Shown: positions 26,405 to 35,583, numbered from the stretch's first letter. The stretch: DNA of 64,000 bases from Bacillus massilinigeriensis (GCF_900111815.1 NZ_LT630004.1:967671-1031670), one strand, 5' to 3'. Notes: a model not told the origin generated them from the letters alone. Numbers and translations: made by a program.

Positions 26405-26430
26405 ATTTTTGTGAAAAATTTCACAAAAAT
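26405..26430. promoter_or_regulatory. Rex-type operator before cydAB
   Basis: A perfect inverted repeat with 12-base arms ATTTTTGTGAAA / TTTCACAAAAAT and a two-base centre. Its core fits the redox repressor Rex site TTGTGAA-N4-TTCACAA exactly at 26409-26426. Rex senses NADH/NAD and represses cytochrome bd genes in Bacillus. It lies 63 bases before the cydA ATG. The repressor itself is not in the window. Confidence 0.75.
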
Positions 26431-26492
26431 AGAAGAATGAAGTGATGATGTCTGTCATAACAATGATACATAGTGATGAAAGGAGCCTGTCA

Positions 26493-27821
26493 ATGGAATG
26501 GAGTAACGTAGATTGGAGTCGGATGTTAACCGCAATGACATTGGGATTTCATATTATTTTTGCGACAATTGGAGTCGGTATTCCTGTAATGATATGTTTG
26601 GCAGAATGGATAGGGATTAAAAAGGGTGATTCACATTATATCTTGATGGCAAGAAGGTGGGCGAGAGGTTTTACGATTACTGTTGCCGTTGGGGTTGTGA
26701 CAGGAACTTGCATTGGCCTTCAGCTTTCCCTTTTATGGCCAAGCTTTATGAGAATTGCTGGACAGGTGATAAGCTTGCCGCTATTTATGGAGACATTTGC
26801 CTTCTTTTTTGAGGCTATTTTTCTTGGTATTTACTTATATACCTGGGACAGGTTCAAAAAGCCGATTTACCACTGGTTGTTATCCCTTCCTGTTGTTATA
26901 GGTTCTTCAGCATCAGCCTTTTTCATTACAACAGTGAACGCATTCATGAATACACCACAAGGGTTTAAGCTTAAAGAAGGAGCGTTGGTGGAAATCGAAC
27001 CTATCATTGCAATGCTGAATCCTGCTACTCCTTCTAAAACCTTTCACGTGTTAACCTCCTCCTATTTATCAGCAGCTTTTATTCTAGCAGGAATTGCAGC
27101 ATTTGCCATCCTTCGAGGCAGAGGAGGGGATTACCAGAGGAAAGCGTTAAAGCTGACATTGACCGCAGGATTTGTATTTGCGCTAGGTACAGCAATTGCA
27201 GGCGATGTGTCGGCAAAGTTTCTTTCAAAATATCAGCCGGAAAAACTTGCTGCCTTGGAGTGGCACTTTGAAACGGAGCCAGGAGCAGACTTGCTGTTAT
27301 TTGGAAAAATTGATGAAAACAATGAAATTACAAATGCTATTAAAATACCAGGAATGCTAAGCTTTCTAGCGGGAAATTCTTTTGGGCACGAGGTCACTGG
27401 GTTAAATGAATTTCCCGAAGAAGTAAGGCCGCCACTTTGGATCCATTATTTATTTGACTCTATGGTGGGGATTGGGGTTTTTGCTTTAATGATATCAGGG
27501 ACCTATACCATAATAGGGAAACGAAGAAGTAGTATTCGCAATAGCAAGCTGTTATTAATGATGATTATCTCCGGTGGGCCACTATCTATGCTCGCTGTAG
27601 AGCTAGGCTGGATATTGGCAGAAGTGGGAAGGCAGCCGTGGATCCTCAGAGGATATATGAAGGTGTCTGAGGGAGCGACTACAGCAGCCGGAGTTCGAAT
27701 GACCTTTATGCTTTTTCTCGGACTCTATCTTTTGCTTGGCACCATTACTGTGGCGGTTTTGGGTAAAATGTTCAAAAATAAGCCTCCACATGTTGAGTTG
27801 GGAGAAAGGTATGGTAAGTAA
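26493..27821 (+). CDS. cydA: Cytochrome bd-type quinol oxidase subunit I (CIO/YthA type)
   Basis: A 442-residue, roughly nine-helix membrane protein that carries haems b558, b595 and d and reduces oxygen with quinol electrons. The N-terminal WSRMLTAMTLGFHIIFATIG holds the haem b595/d histidine region, GRQPWILRGYM is the conserved quinol-site motif, and the periplasmic Q-loop is short, as in the cyanide-insensitive or YthA class. The ATG at 26493 has AAAGGAG seven bases upstream. It forms an operon with cydB. In B. subtilis no oxidase lies between ykuV and ktrC, so this pair is an insertion. Confidence 0.92.
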   Translation: MEWSNVDWSRMLTAMTLGFHIIFATIGVGIPVMICLAEWIGIKKGDSHYILMARRWARGFTITVAVGVVTGTCIGLQLSLLWPSFMRIAGQVISLPLFMETFAFFFEAIFLGIYLYTWDRFKKPIYHWLLSLPVVIGSSASAFFITTVNAFMNTPQGFKLKEGALVEIEPIIAMLNPATPSKTFHVLTSSYLSAAFILAGIAAFAILRGRGGDYQRKALKLTLTAGFVFALGTAIAGDVSAKFLSKYQPEKLAALEWHFETEPGADLLLFGKIDENNEITNAIKIPGMLSFLAGNSFGHEVTGLNEFPEEVRPPLWIHYLFDSMVGIGVFALMISGTYTIIGKRRSSIRNSKLLLMMIISGGPLSMLAVELGWILAEVGRQPWILRGYMKVSEGATTAAGVRMTFMLFLGLYLLLGTITVAVLGKMFKNKPPHVELGERYGK

Positions 27822-27852
27822 ATAAAATAAAGAAAGGAGGAAAAGAATAGAT

Positions 27853-28860
27853 ATGGAGATTTTAGGTATTTCAATACTATGGATATTTTTGTTTGGTTAT
27901 TTAATCGTTGCCTCCATTGATTTTGGTGCAGGATTCTTTGCGTTTTATGGGCGGATTACCGGGCATGAACATGTCATCAATCATCTGATTAGCCGCTACC
28001 TTTCACCGGTCTGGGAAGTAACCAATGTATTTTTTGTTTTCTTTTTTGTCGGACTGATAGGATTTTTCCCTGATGCTGCTTATTATTATGGGACCGCATT
28101 GCTAATTCCCGGCAGCATTTCGCTTATTCTGCTTGCAATTAGAGGCTCATTTTATGCTTTTAGCAATTATGGTTCGCGGGAAAGCACTCTCTACTTGTTC
28201 CTTTATGGTGCGACAGGACTACTAATACCGGCATCACTCAGTACAGCATTAACCATATCGGAAGGCGGTTTTTTAGTGAAAGAAGGGGATAAGGTTGTGT
28301 TCCTTGCTTCTAAACTTTTCACTAGCCCTTATTCATGGTCAGTTGTTGTGCTTGCTATTGTGTCTGTTCTTTTTATCAGTTCTTCCTTTTTAACCTACTA
28401 TGCCTCAAGGGCGCAAGATAGGAAGGCCCTTGGTTTGGTCCGAAAATTTGCCCTCTTTTGGATTGGTCCGACCATTTTAGCGAGTTTGCTTGTTTTTGCT
28501 TCCCTCGGCAAGCATAATCCGGGTCATTTTGAGAAAGCGTTGGATTTATGGTATTTGTTTGGTTTATCCTTATTGTTCTTTTGTATTGCTTTCATTCTTC
28601 TTATAAAAGGGAAAAGATATGGTCTATCATTTATCATGGTACTCTTTCAATTCTTCTTTGCGTTTTTTGGATACGGAGCTTCCCATTTGCCTTATATTCT
28701 TGAACCATATGTAACTATTTTCTCTTCCCATACGAACGAAGCAATGGGATATGCCCTTGTTACTGCATTCATAGCAGGCCTGCTTCTTCTCATTCCTTCA
28801 CTGGGTCTGCTGCTAAGGCTGTTTCTGTTCGATGCAGACTATATAAAAGGGAAAAAGTAG
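27853..28860 (+). CDS. cydB: Cytochrome bd-type quinol oxidase subunit II (YthB type)
   Basis: A 335-residue membrane protein with about eight helices that stabilises subunit I and its haems. Family features are the N-terminal FGYLIVASIDFGAGFF segment with the conserved Asp, SRYLSPVWEVTNVFFVFFF, and the RGSFYAFSNYG loop. Its divergence from the classical CydB and resemblance to YthB agrees with the CIO-like subunit I. It starts 32 bases after cydA behind AAAGGAGG. No cydCD-type exporter genes follow, although cytochrome bd assembly usually needs them; they may be elsewhere. Confidence 0.9.
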   Translation: MEILGISILWIFLFGYLIVASIDFGAGFFAFYGRITGHEHVINHLISRYLSPVWEVTNVFFVFFFVGLIGFFPDAAYYYGTALLIPGSISLILLAIRGSFYAFSNYGSRESTLYLFLYGATGLLIPASLSTALTISEGGFLVKEGDKVVFLASKLFTSPYSWSVVVLAIVSVLFISSSFLTYYASRAQDRKALGLVRKFALFWIGPTILASLLVFASLGKHNPGHFEKALDLWYLFGLSLLFFCIAFILLIKGKRYGLSFIMVLFQFFFAFFGYGASHLPYILEPYVTIFSSHTNEAMGYALVTAFIAGLLLLIPSLGLLLRLFLFDADYIKGKK

Positions 28861-28921
28861 TTCTTCTCCCGATATTCATGCTAAAATGAAAATAATTGCA
28901 GTTTATGGTTGGGGGTAACTT

Positions 28922-29581
28922 ATGATGAAAAAGGAATATGCCGTTATTGGTCTTGGCCGTTTCGGTGGAAGTATATGTGAAGAACTGTCGCAGCAAGGTC
29001 TGCAAGTTTTAGCAATTGACCGAGACGAGGAACGAGTGAACAAATTTTCATCGGTTGCTTCACATGCAGTAGTAGCGGACACAACCGATGAAGTTGTCCT
29101 GAAAAGCCTTGGAATTAGAAACTTTGACCATGTGATTGTTGCGATTGGAGATGACATCCAAGCAAGCATTCTCACAACCTTGATTTTAAAAGAACTTGGA
29201 GTCAATAAAATTACCGCAAAAGCACAGAACGATTATCATGAAAAGGTGCTTCGAAAAATTGGAGCGGACAAAGTAGTTCACCCTGAAAGGGATATGGGGA
29301 GGAGAATTGCCCATAATATCGTTTCGAAAAGCGTTTTGGATTATCTCGAATTATCCGATGAGCATAGCATTGTGGAAATAGCAGTTAACGAAAAGCTTGG
29401 GGGCAAGACGATTATTGATTTAGATATAAGGGCAAAGTATGGAATCAATATTGTTGCAATCAAGCGGGGAAACGAAATTATTGTCTCTCCACAGGCTGAT
29501 GAGTTAATTGTGACAGATGACATTCTTATAGCGATTGGTGCAGACTCAGATATTAACCGGTTTGAAAAGAAGGTACTATAG
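28922..29581 (+). CDS. ktrC: KtrC, potassium uptake regulatory subunit
   Basis: A 219-residue cytoplasmic RCK protein that gates the KtrD potassium channel. Residues 1-120 form the nucleotide-binding RCK-N domain with VIGLGRFGGSICEEL and the acidic IDRDEERV that contacts the ribose. Residues 135-215 form RCK-C, the c-di-AMP-binding half in Firmicutes. KtrC is a known c-di-AMP target like DarB, encoded about 9 kb away. As in B. subtilis, it is followed by rnjA in convergent orientation. Confidence 0.93.
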   Translation: MMKKEYAVIGLGRFGGSICEELSQQGLQVLAIDRDEERVNKFSSVASHAVVADTTDEVVLKSLGIRNFDHVIVAIGDDIQASILTTLILKELGVNKITAKAQNDYHEKVLRKIGADKVVHPERDMGRRIAHNIVSKSVLDYLELSDEHSIVEIAVNEKLGGKTIIDLDIRAKYGINIVAIKRGNEIIVSPQADELIVTDDILIAIGADSDINRFEKKVL

Positions 29582-29589
29582 GATAAATA

Positions 29590-29619
29590 AAACCCCGTGC
29601 AGACTATTGCGCGGGGTTT
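29590..29619. terminator. Convergent terminator between ktrC and rnjA
   Basis: Stem AAACCCCGTGC / GCGCGGGGTTT with a G-U pair and eight-base loop; T-rich on both sides. Confidence 0.8.
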
Positions 29620-29631
29620 CGCTATCTATAT

Positions 29632-31299
29632 TTATACTTCCATGATGATTGGCAGAATCATCGGACGCCTTTTCGTCTTTTCATATAGGAATGGCGCCAG
29701 CGTATCGGTAATCTCATTTTTGATTTCTGACCATTGGGAGGTTCTGCGTTCCATTACTTTGTTTAAATGTTTTGTGATTAGGCTTTGAGCATCGTTAATC
29801 AAATCACCTGATTCACGCATATAGACAAAACCGCGAGAAATAATATCAGGTCCTGCCGCAATTTTGAAATCCTTCATGTTGATCGATACAACTACGACAA
29901 CAAGGCCTTCCTCTGAGAGAATACGGCGGTCGCGAAGGACGATATTTCCGATATCACCAATTCCGCTGCCGTCAATATAGACGGAGCCAGAAGGGATTTT
30001 ACCGGCAACCTGCGCTTCACTGCTGCTAAGCGCGAGCACCTCTCCATTATCCATGATGAAGCAGTTTTCTTCGCTTACACCACAATCAACAGCAAGTTTT
30101 GCATGCATTTTCTGCATTCTGTATTCTCCATGGATCGGCATGAAGAATTTAGGCTTAATAAGCCTTAGCATTAGCTTCTGTTCTTCTTGACCGCCATGAC
30201 CTGAAGTATGGATATCACTTAGTTTGCCATGTACGACTTCTGCTCCTGCACGCGATAGCATATTGATCGTGCGGTTGACACTGATAGTGTTACCGGGGAT
30301 TGGAGAAGAAGAGAATACAACCGTGTCTCCAGGAATGATCTGAATTTGGCGATGGGTTCCATTCGCAATCCTAGAGAGAGCTGCCATTGGTTCGCCTTGG
30401 CTTCCTGTGCAAAGGATGGTTACTTTGTTAGCTGGGAGCCTATTAATTTGCTGCGCGTCAATGAATGTATCCTTAGGTGCACGGATGTAACCGAGATCTT
30501 GTCCAATATTGATTGCAGCCTCCATGCTTCGTCCAAAAACGGCAATCTTTCTGCCGTTGGCCACCGCAGCTTCCGTAACTTGCTGAAGACGGTGAATATT
30601 AGATGCAAACGTTGCGAAAATCACCCGTCCATCCACTTTGCGGAAAATATCATCAATGCTCTCGCCGACACGTCTTTCTGACATAGTAAAGTTAGGAACT
30701 TCACTATTGGTACTGTCAGATAATAGGCAAAGAACACCTTCCTTACCGATTTCAGCCATTTTGGTTAGGTTAGCTGGTTCTCCTACCGGTGTAAAGTCGA
30801 ATTTGAAATCGCCGGTATGGACGATTTGACCCGGAGGCGTTTTCACGACAATTCCGTATGAATCAGGGATACTGTGAGTTGTCCTAAAAAAGCTTACGGA
30901 CGTTTTCCTGAATTTAATGACATCCTCTTCTTGGAAATCAATCAATTTTGCTTGGCGAAGGAGACCATGTTCCTCCAATTTATTACGGATCAGACCTAAT
31001 GCCAACTTTCCTCCGTAAATTGGAATATTCACTTGTTTAAGCAAATAAGGAATGCCGCCGATATGGTCCTCGTGTCCATGAGTGATGAAGAGTCCTTTGA
31101 TCTTATCTTCATTTTTTACCAAATAAGAATAGTCGGGGATGACATAGTCAATACCAAGAAGTTCATCCTCAGGGAATTTGATACCAGCATCGATTAGGAT
31201 AATTTCATCTTGAAATTGAACGCCGTAAGTATTTTTACCGATTTCGCCAAGACCTCCAAGGGCGAAAACAGCAGTCTGGTCATTTTTAACAAATTTCAT
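29632..31299 (-). CDS. rnjA: Ribonuclease J1
   Basis: A 555-residue enzyme with 5' to 3' exonuclease and endonuclease activity in mRNA turnover and RNA maturation, part of the Bacillus RNA degradation network. The metallo-beta-lactamase motif H74-G-H76-E-D78-H79 binds zinc, and the beta-CASP domain shows [16 protein letters not shown] and a later [11 protein letters not shown] segment. The C-terminal domain begins around residue 450. Length equals B. subtilis RNase J1. It is cotranscribed with rpoY three bases upstream. Confidence 0.97.
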   Translation of the reverse strand: MKFVKNDQTAVFALGGLGEIGKNTYGVQFQDEIILIDAGIKFPEDELLGIDYVIPDYSYLVKNEDKIKGLFITHGHEDHIGGIPYLLKQVNIPIYGGKLALGLIRNKLEEHGLLRQAKLIDFQEEDVIKFRKTSVSFFRTTHSIPDSYGIVVKTPPGQIVHTGDFKFDFTPVGEPANLTKMAEIGKEGVLCLLSDSTNSEVPNFTMSERRVGESIDDIFRKVDGRVIFATFASNIHRLQQVTEAAVANGRKIAVFGRSMEAAINIGQDLGYIRAPKDTFIDAQQINRLPANKVTILCTGSQGEPMAALSRIANGTHRQIQIIPGDTVVFSSSPIPGNTISVNRTINMLSRAGAEVVHGKLSDIHTSGHGGQEEQKLMLRLIKPKFFMPIHGEYRMQKMHAKLAVDCGVSEENCFIMDNGEVLALSSSEAQVAGKIPSGSVYIDGSGIGDIGNIVLRDRRILSEEGLVVVVVSINMKDFKIAAGPDIISRGFVYMRESGDLINDAQSLITKHLNKVMERRTSQWSEIKNEITDTLAPFLYEKTKRRPMILPIIMEV

Positions 31300-31302
31300 A
31301 AA

Positions 31303-31515
31303 TTATTCAATCTCCAATACGTCAAATTCTGGTCTTTCTTGTTCATACTCTAGATGTTTACCCGTTATTGCCTCAATGTACTCAATATTATAGCCACGTT
31401 CCGCCAGTTTTGTCCTAACATGCCGTTCTGATTCAGCATTGAGATACAATGTCTGGGTTTTCTCTCTAACTGGTACTTCTTTAATGGACTCCTGAAAAAA
31501 TACTTTAAAAATCAT
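31303..31515 (-). CDS. rpoY: RNA polymerase epsilon subunit
   Basis: A 70-residue small subunit of RNA polymerase in Firmicutes (formerly YkzG). The sequence MIFKVFFQESIKEVPVREKT is diagnostic, and GYNIEYIEAITGKHLEYEQ follows. The protein resembles phage Gp2-type folds and binds near the beta' jaw. It leads the rpoY-rnjA operon. A TATAAT element lies on this strand at 31554-31549, about 35 bases before the ATG, without an obvious -35. GGAGAG precedes the start. Confidence 0.95.
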   Translation of the reverse strand: MIFKVFFQESIKEVPVREKTQTLYLNAESERHVRTKLAERGYNIEYIEAITGKHLEYEQERPEFDVLEIE

Positions 31516-31663
31516 CTTAGTTCTCTCCTTGTTAACATAGCTTTATCTATTATATAAAAAATTAACATTTTTTTCATTCTTTTTTAGAAATGCGAATGAA
31601 GCAATAATATCCACTGTACAATAAGGAAGGAGCCCTCCGCAAGTTTGAAGGGCTCGGCTTATT

Positions 31664-31735
31664 TTATGCAATGGTTTTCTTTCGAAGCATATCTCTCCAC
31701 TGTTTTAAAAGCTTCCGTCTTAGCTTCTTTAACAT
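31664..31735 (-). CDS. Candidate 23-residue cationic peptide
   Basis: A short frame starting at the ATG at 31735 reads MLKKLRRKLLKQWRDMLRKK and then TIA. TAAGGAGAT lies ten bases upstream. The peptide is strongly basic and would form an amphipathic helix. A GAGCCCT / AGGGCTC hairpin lies directly downstream at 31630-31655 and could end the transcript. The rest of 31516-31962 holds the rpoY promoter and the ykrA operator region. No family recognised. Confidence 0.4.
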   Translation of the reverse strand: MLKKLRRKLLKQWRDMLRKKTIA

Positions 31736-31892
31736 AGTGGATCATCTCCTTACCTCTTATTTTAAACCATCCTTGTCCAAAGTAAAGCAAACAAGGAAAG
31801 TTTAATTAAGAAACATGGTTTTTTGATCTCTTTATATATATTATATGACAAAACCCTGCAATTTTTCATGGGTAAAGATGGAATTTTGTGAT

Positions 31893-31910
31893 ATGTCAAA
31901 CATTTGACAT
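31893..31910. promoter_or_regulatory. Palindromic operator-like site overlapping a -35 before ykrA
   Basis: Perfect inverted repeat ATGTCAAA-CA-TTTGACAT. Its right arm contains TTGACA at 31904-31909, a consensus -35; a weak -10 (TAGTCT) follows 17 bases later. A protein bound here would block this promoter. No known regulator fits to my knowledge. Confidence 0.45.
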
Positions 31911-31962
31911 CATTTGCTTAAGCGTTTAGTCTTTCTTACATCAAGAATGTAAGGGAGATATT

Positions 31963-32730
31963 ATGAGTAAGATTGTATTTTTTGATATTGATGGCACGTT
32001 GTTAGATCATGATAAGAAATTACCTGTCACTGCTAAGGAAGCCATAACTGAATTGAAAAAAAGAGGGGTTTTCGTTGCGATTGCTACCGGCAGGGCACCG
32101 TTCATGTTTCAATCGATTCGCGATGAGTTAGAAATCGATTCGTTTGTCAGCTTTAACGGCCAATATGTAGTGTTTGAACAAGAGGCAATATACAAAAATC
32201 CGCTTGATGAGGCGGAAATTGAAAGAATTGCTATGGACGCAAAGCGAAATGGCCATCCTTTAGTATACATGAATGAACAGACCATGAAGGCTACTATAAG
32301 CCACGATTATATCGAAACAAGCATGGGCAGTTTGAAATTTCCTCATCCAGAACAAGATGCTCAATTCTATAAAGGCAGGGAAATTTATCAGAGCCTTATT
32401 TTTTGCCGTGAAGGAGAGGAAAATGTATATATTCCTGAATATCCTCGATTCCACTTCATTCGTTGGCATAAATATTCCTCAGATATTCTCCCTGCAGGTG
32501 GGTCAAAAGCTGAGGGGATCAAAAAAATGGTCGATAGACTTGGTTTTCGCCTAGAGGATGTCTATGCTTTTGGCGATGGCTTGAATGATATAGAAATGCT
32601 CCAAGCTGTAGGCACTGGTGTAGCGATGGGCAACGCTCTTGACGAAGTGAAATCACATGCTGACCATATTACTGCGGATGTGAGTGATGATGGAATTTGG
32701 AAAGGCCTGAGCAGCTTGGGTCTTATATAA
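31963..32730 (+). CDS. ykrA: YkrA, Cof-type HAD hydrolase
   Basis: A 255-residue phosphatase of the haloacid dehalogenase superfamily, subclass IIB. Motif I is FFDIDGTLLDHD with the nucleophile Asp, motif II is AIATGRAPFMF, motif III is the lysine in PAGGSKAEGI, and motif IV is FGDGLNDIEML. The cap domain lies between residues 80 and 180. Family members dephosphorylate sugar phosphates and similar metabolites; the true substrate is unknown. Position after rnjA matches B. subtilis. GGGAG precedes the ATG. Confidence 0.92.
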   Translation: MSKIVFFDIDGTLLDHDKKLPVTAKEAITELKKRGVFVAIATGRAPFMFQSIRDELEIDSFVSFNGQYVVFEQEAIYKNPLDEAEIERIAMDAKRNGHPLVYMNEQTMKATISHDYIETSMGSLKFPHPEQDAQFYKGREIYQSLIFCREGEENVYIPEYPRFHFIRWHKYSSDILPAGGSKAEGIKKMVDRLGFRLEDVYAFGDGLNDIEMLQAVGTGVAMGNALDEVKSHADHITADVSDDGIWKGLSSLGLI

Positions 32731-32802
32731 ATTATGATGATAATTTTGACGTATATTTTGTGTCATTTTTCTTGAGTTCCCTTCATCACACTATCGACAA
32801 TA

Positions 32803-32846
32803 AAAGAAGGCAGCTCACTATTAAGGGAGCTGCCTTCTTTACGTTT
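32803..32846 (+). terminator. ykrA terminator
   Basis: Perfect 14-bp stem AAAGAAGGCAGCTC / GAGCTGCCTTCTTT with a ten-base loop and a TTT-containing tail. Confidence 0.85.
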
Positions 32847-32965
32847 TATGCTCGAAAACAATGTAACTTCATCTGTTGCTGTGCAGGGTAAATCCCATAG
32901 CTGACTGCGTGAGAGCGCATTCATTTCAATAATGTAATAAAAATTTAATTTTATCTATGCACAGC

Positions 32966-33643
32966 CTATGATACATCAGATTTAACATTGCGCGAAATCA
33001 TTTTAAGATAACGATAAACACTTGATTCGGACATACCCATTATATCTGCAACCTCATTTATTGTACCTTTAATATCAAATACTCCGTATTCCTTCAATTT
33101 GGCAATCGCCAATTTCTTTTGTTCGGGCGATAGTTGCGCACCTGATTCCAATATATCTTTATCAATGACTGTATCAATGATATCCCGGACATTTCCGGTT
33201 AGTTTTTCGACAGGATGTTCTTGGTTGTTGTCCTTCTCAATTTGTTTTATATCCATGTTTATATTGACCAGCTTTAATACATCATTTGCGACTTTCCAAT
33301 ACGCGTCTGCATCAAAGTTTATGCATAAAAGGCCCTGCAATTTCCCCTGGCTATCCTTGATAAATAACGTTGATGAACGGAATTTTTTCCCTCTCGGCCC
33401 TTCTCCGACATAATTTACAACATGATCTTTCTGTGAATAGACCTTTTCGTTGATTAACTTTCTTGCATAGGCAGTTAACGGCCCGTTTAAAGACCTTCCG
33501 CTTAACTCTCCATTGACGATGTGACCAATCTGAGAACCTCCATCAGGATTTAAAACATGTAAAACAAATTCATAGTTAGGTCCCAATATTTTCCCGAAAT
33601 AATTCATGATATTTTGATAGTGCCGAAATAATTCTTTATCCAA
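32966..33643 (-). CDS. YheO/DauR-type PAS-HTH regulator
   Basis: A 225-residue DNA-binding protein. The N-terminal YheO-like PAS domain (about residues 5-120) has FVLHVLNPDGGSQIGHIVNGELSGRS split around the family's GPLT segment, and the C-terminal helix-turn-helix (about 175-222) reads INEVADIMGMSESSVYRYL. Relatives such as DauR sense amino-acid metabolism. It is divergent from a serine transporter and serine dehydratase, so it probably regulates serine catabolism; this is inference. The TTG start has GGAGGT eight bases upstream. Confidence 0.82.
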   Translation of the reverse strand: MDKELFRHYQNIMNYFGKILGPNYEFVLHVLNPDGGSQIGHIVNGELSGRSLNGPLTAYARKLINEKVYSQKDHVVNYVGEGPRGKKFRSSTLFIKDSQGKLQGLLCINFDADAYWKVANDVLKLVNINMDIKQIEKDNNQEHPVEKLTGNVRDIIDTVIDKDILESGAQLSPEQKKLAIAKLKEYGVFDIKGTINEVADIMGMSESSVYRYLKMISRNVKSDVS

Positions 33644-33793
33644 TTACGTAAACCTCCTTCTGCGATCATTTTTTTACTATAAATTTTATTCACTAAAAAA
33701 GGGAACATTTCGATACCCAAATTATATCAGAGTTTAGTTATTTTCCAAGATGTAATAAAAAACTTTCATAAAAATAATTTATTATTAAATCCA

Positions 33794-33821
33794 TTGACAC
33801 TTATATAAGGACTGTGATAAT
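33794..33821 (+). promoter_or_regulatory. SigA promoter in the serine control region
   Basis: TTGACA, a 16-base spacer and GATAAT (one mismatch). Start of transcription is expected near 33828. Confidence 0.6.
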
Positions 33822-33831
33822 TTGTTGTTGT

Positions 33832-33851
33832 AGTAATAAAAAATAATTACT
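33832..33851. promoter_or_regulatory. Inverted repeat just downstream of the promoter
   Basis: AGTAAT and ATTACT arms separated by eight A/T bases. It begins about four bases after the expected transcription start, a repressor-like position. It is the best candidate operator for the divergent YheO-type regulator. Confidence 0.35.
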
Positions 33852-33858
33852 GTAATAA

Positions 33859-33873
33859 ATTTTTCTGAAAACT
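33859..33873. promoter_or_regulatory. CodY-like box
   Basis: ATTTTTCTGAAAACT matches the CodY consensus AATTTTCWGAAAATT at 13 of 15 positions. It lies 30-45 bases after the expected start of transcription, where CodY can act as a roadblock. AT-richness raises the chance-match risk. Confidence 0.5.
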
Positions 33874-34092
33874 TTGAGAATGTATACATCTCTGGCAAAT
33901 CATCCCAAGTTTTCACGCTCACTGAAAGAGGTAAAATGTTTTTTAAGTAGTTTGCAAAATCGTCTTTCTTACTTGAAGCTTTTCTAATTTATTCATAGGT
34001 GGTGTGGAAAAAAACTATAGTACATTTAGTAATCTCTTAGATCAGCAAATTAGTACTTAAAGTCATAGGTGAATTATTATTGCTGTTTTAAA

Positions 34093-34106
34093 TGAAAACC
34101 CTTACA
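34093..34106 (+). promoter_or_regulatory. cre-like site with altered centre
   Basis: TGAAAACCCTTACA matches the cre consensus at 13 of 14 positions, but the mismatch is in the central CG that CcpA needs most. Weak. Confidence 0.25.
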
Positions 34107-34263
34107 CACACAATATTTCCCCCTTGCTCAAACTAACAGTAAGTTAAGTGTTGTCGGGACTTTAAGAAACTATTATTGCAGATTGCAGGAATACAATGAA
34201 GAATAGAATTTTGAAAGAAACACAATCAGAAAAAATAGTAGACATACTAGGAGGACTAATAAT

Positions 34264-35583
34264 ATGGATGGAAATACTGTCAGAAAATCAGTAGTTGAAC
34301 CGGAAAACATTGGAGAAGATAATAATAAATGGCTAGATCCTAAAAAGTGGCATAAACAAGACACAACATGGGCATTGAGCCTATTTGGAACAGCCATTGG
34401 TGCGGGAGTACTCTTCTTGCCAATTAATGCAGGTGCGGGCGGATTGCTCTCATTACTATTAATTACAATACTCTCATTCCCGGTCATGTACTACTCGCAT
34501 AGGGCGCTTGCTAAAATGATTTACGCCTCCAATTCGGCTGAAGAGGGGATTACAGGTACTATACGTGAGTATTTCGGAAATAAGGCAAGTATTATTTTTA
34601 ACGTTGTCTATTTTGTTTCAATCTATACGATCGTACTCATGTATTCGGTTGCCCTAACAAATACTGCAAGTAGTTTTATCGTGAATCAAATGCACATGAG
34701 TGAACCGCCAAGAGCCATTTTGTCGCTTGCATTGGTGCTCGGACTTATTGCTATACTGAATTTTGGCCAGGACATTACTGTAAAGGTAATGAGCATGCTT
34801 GTTTATCCATTCATTATTTCTCTGCTAATAATCGCAGTATCTTTGATTCCAAAATGGAATACGTCAATGCTCAGTTTTTCAAGTGTTTCGAATGTTTCAT
34901 CAGGTACAGGGGTTTTCGCAACAATTCTAATGGTTTTGCCAATCATCGTATTTTCTTTTAACCATTCGCCCATCATTTCGTCATTTGTTGTGAAACAGAG
35001 GCAAACTTACGGAATTAATGCTGTTGATGCTAAAAGTAATCAAATACAAACAGTTTGTTATATACTTACATTTGGTGTGGTAATGTTCTTTGTCTGGAGT
35101 AGCGTCTTGAGTCTGACTCCAAATGATTTAATTATGGCAAAGGAACAAAATTTATCAATCCTTTCCTATCTTGCTAATCAAATTAATTCGCCAATTATCA
35201 AAATTGCAGCACCTATCATCGCTTTCGTGGCCATAACGAAGTCCTTCCTTGGCCATTATGTAGGAGCGTACGAGGTAATGCGTGACATGATTATCGAGTC
35301 TGGCAGAGCGCGCGGTAAGAACATAAAAGAAAAATCAGTTAAGACAATGATTCTTGCGTTTGTCGTATTAACTTGCTGGTATGCTGCTTATAAAAATCCA
35401 AGCATACTCGGACTAATCGATAGTCTTAGTGGTCCATTGGTCGCTGCTATCCTATGTATCCTGCCAATGTATGCAATCCTAAAAGTTCCTGTATTGGCTA
35501 AATACAGAGGCAAAATGAGCAATATCTTCGTCATCATTGTGGGCGTGCTGACAATAGTGGCAAGCATTAAATCATTATTATAA
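34264..35583 (+). CDS. Serine/threonine transporter, HAAAP family (SdaC-like)
   Basis: A 439-residue membrane protein with about 11 helices of the hydroxy/aromatic amino acid permease family. After a 35-residue hydrophilic N-terminus, helix 1 has WALSLFGTAIGAGVLFLPIN, the substrate-binding glycine motif of the family. VYPFIISLLIIAVSL and FSFNHSPIISSFV are further family features. The next gene is L-serine dehydratase, as in sdaC-sdaB operons, so serine is the likely substrate, brought in with protons. AGGAGG precedes the ATG. Confidence 0.9.
   Translation: MDGNTVRKSVVEPENIGEDNNKWLDPKKWHKQDTTWALSLFGTAIGAGVLFLPINAGAGGLLSLLLITILSFPVMYYSHRALAKMIYASNSAEEGITGTIREYFGNKASIIFNVVYFVSIYTIVLMYSVALTNTASSFIVNQMHMSEPPRAILSLALVLGLIAILNFGQDITVKVMSMLVYPFIISLLIIAVSLIPKWNTSMLSFSSVSNVSSGTGVFATILMVLPIIVFSFNHSPIISSFVVKQRQTYGINAVDAKSNQIQTVCYILTFGVVMFFVWSSVLSLTPNDLIMAKEQNLSILSYLANQINSPIIKIAAPIIAFVAITKSFLGHYVGAYEVMRDMIIESGRARGKNIKEKSVKTMILAFVVLTCWYAAYKNPSILGLIDSLSGPLVAAILCILPMYAILKVPVLAKYRGKMSNIFVIIVGVLTIVASIKSLL

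Larger units (their letters stand above)
33644..34263. other. 620-base divergent regulatory region of the serine genes
   Basis: A very AT-rich gap without a convincing gene. It holds a rightward promoter (33794-33821), an inverted repeat (33832-33851), a CodY-like box (33859-33873), a cre-like site (34093-34106), and the ribosome site for the transporter. If the promoter listed is used, the transporter mRNA has a leader of about 430 bases. Confidence 0.5.

Noticed and set aside
34196-34294. 32-codon frame overlapping the start of the serine transporter
   Set aside because: Only a weak AGGA ahead of its ATG, and it overlaps a gene with an excellent AGGAGG. Probably chance in AT-rich DNA.
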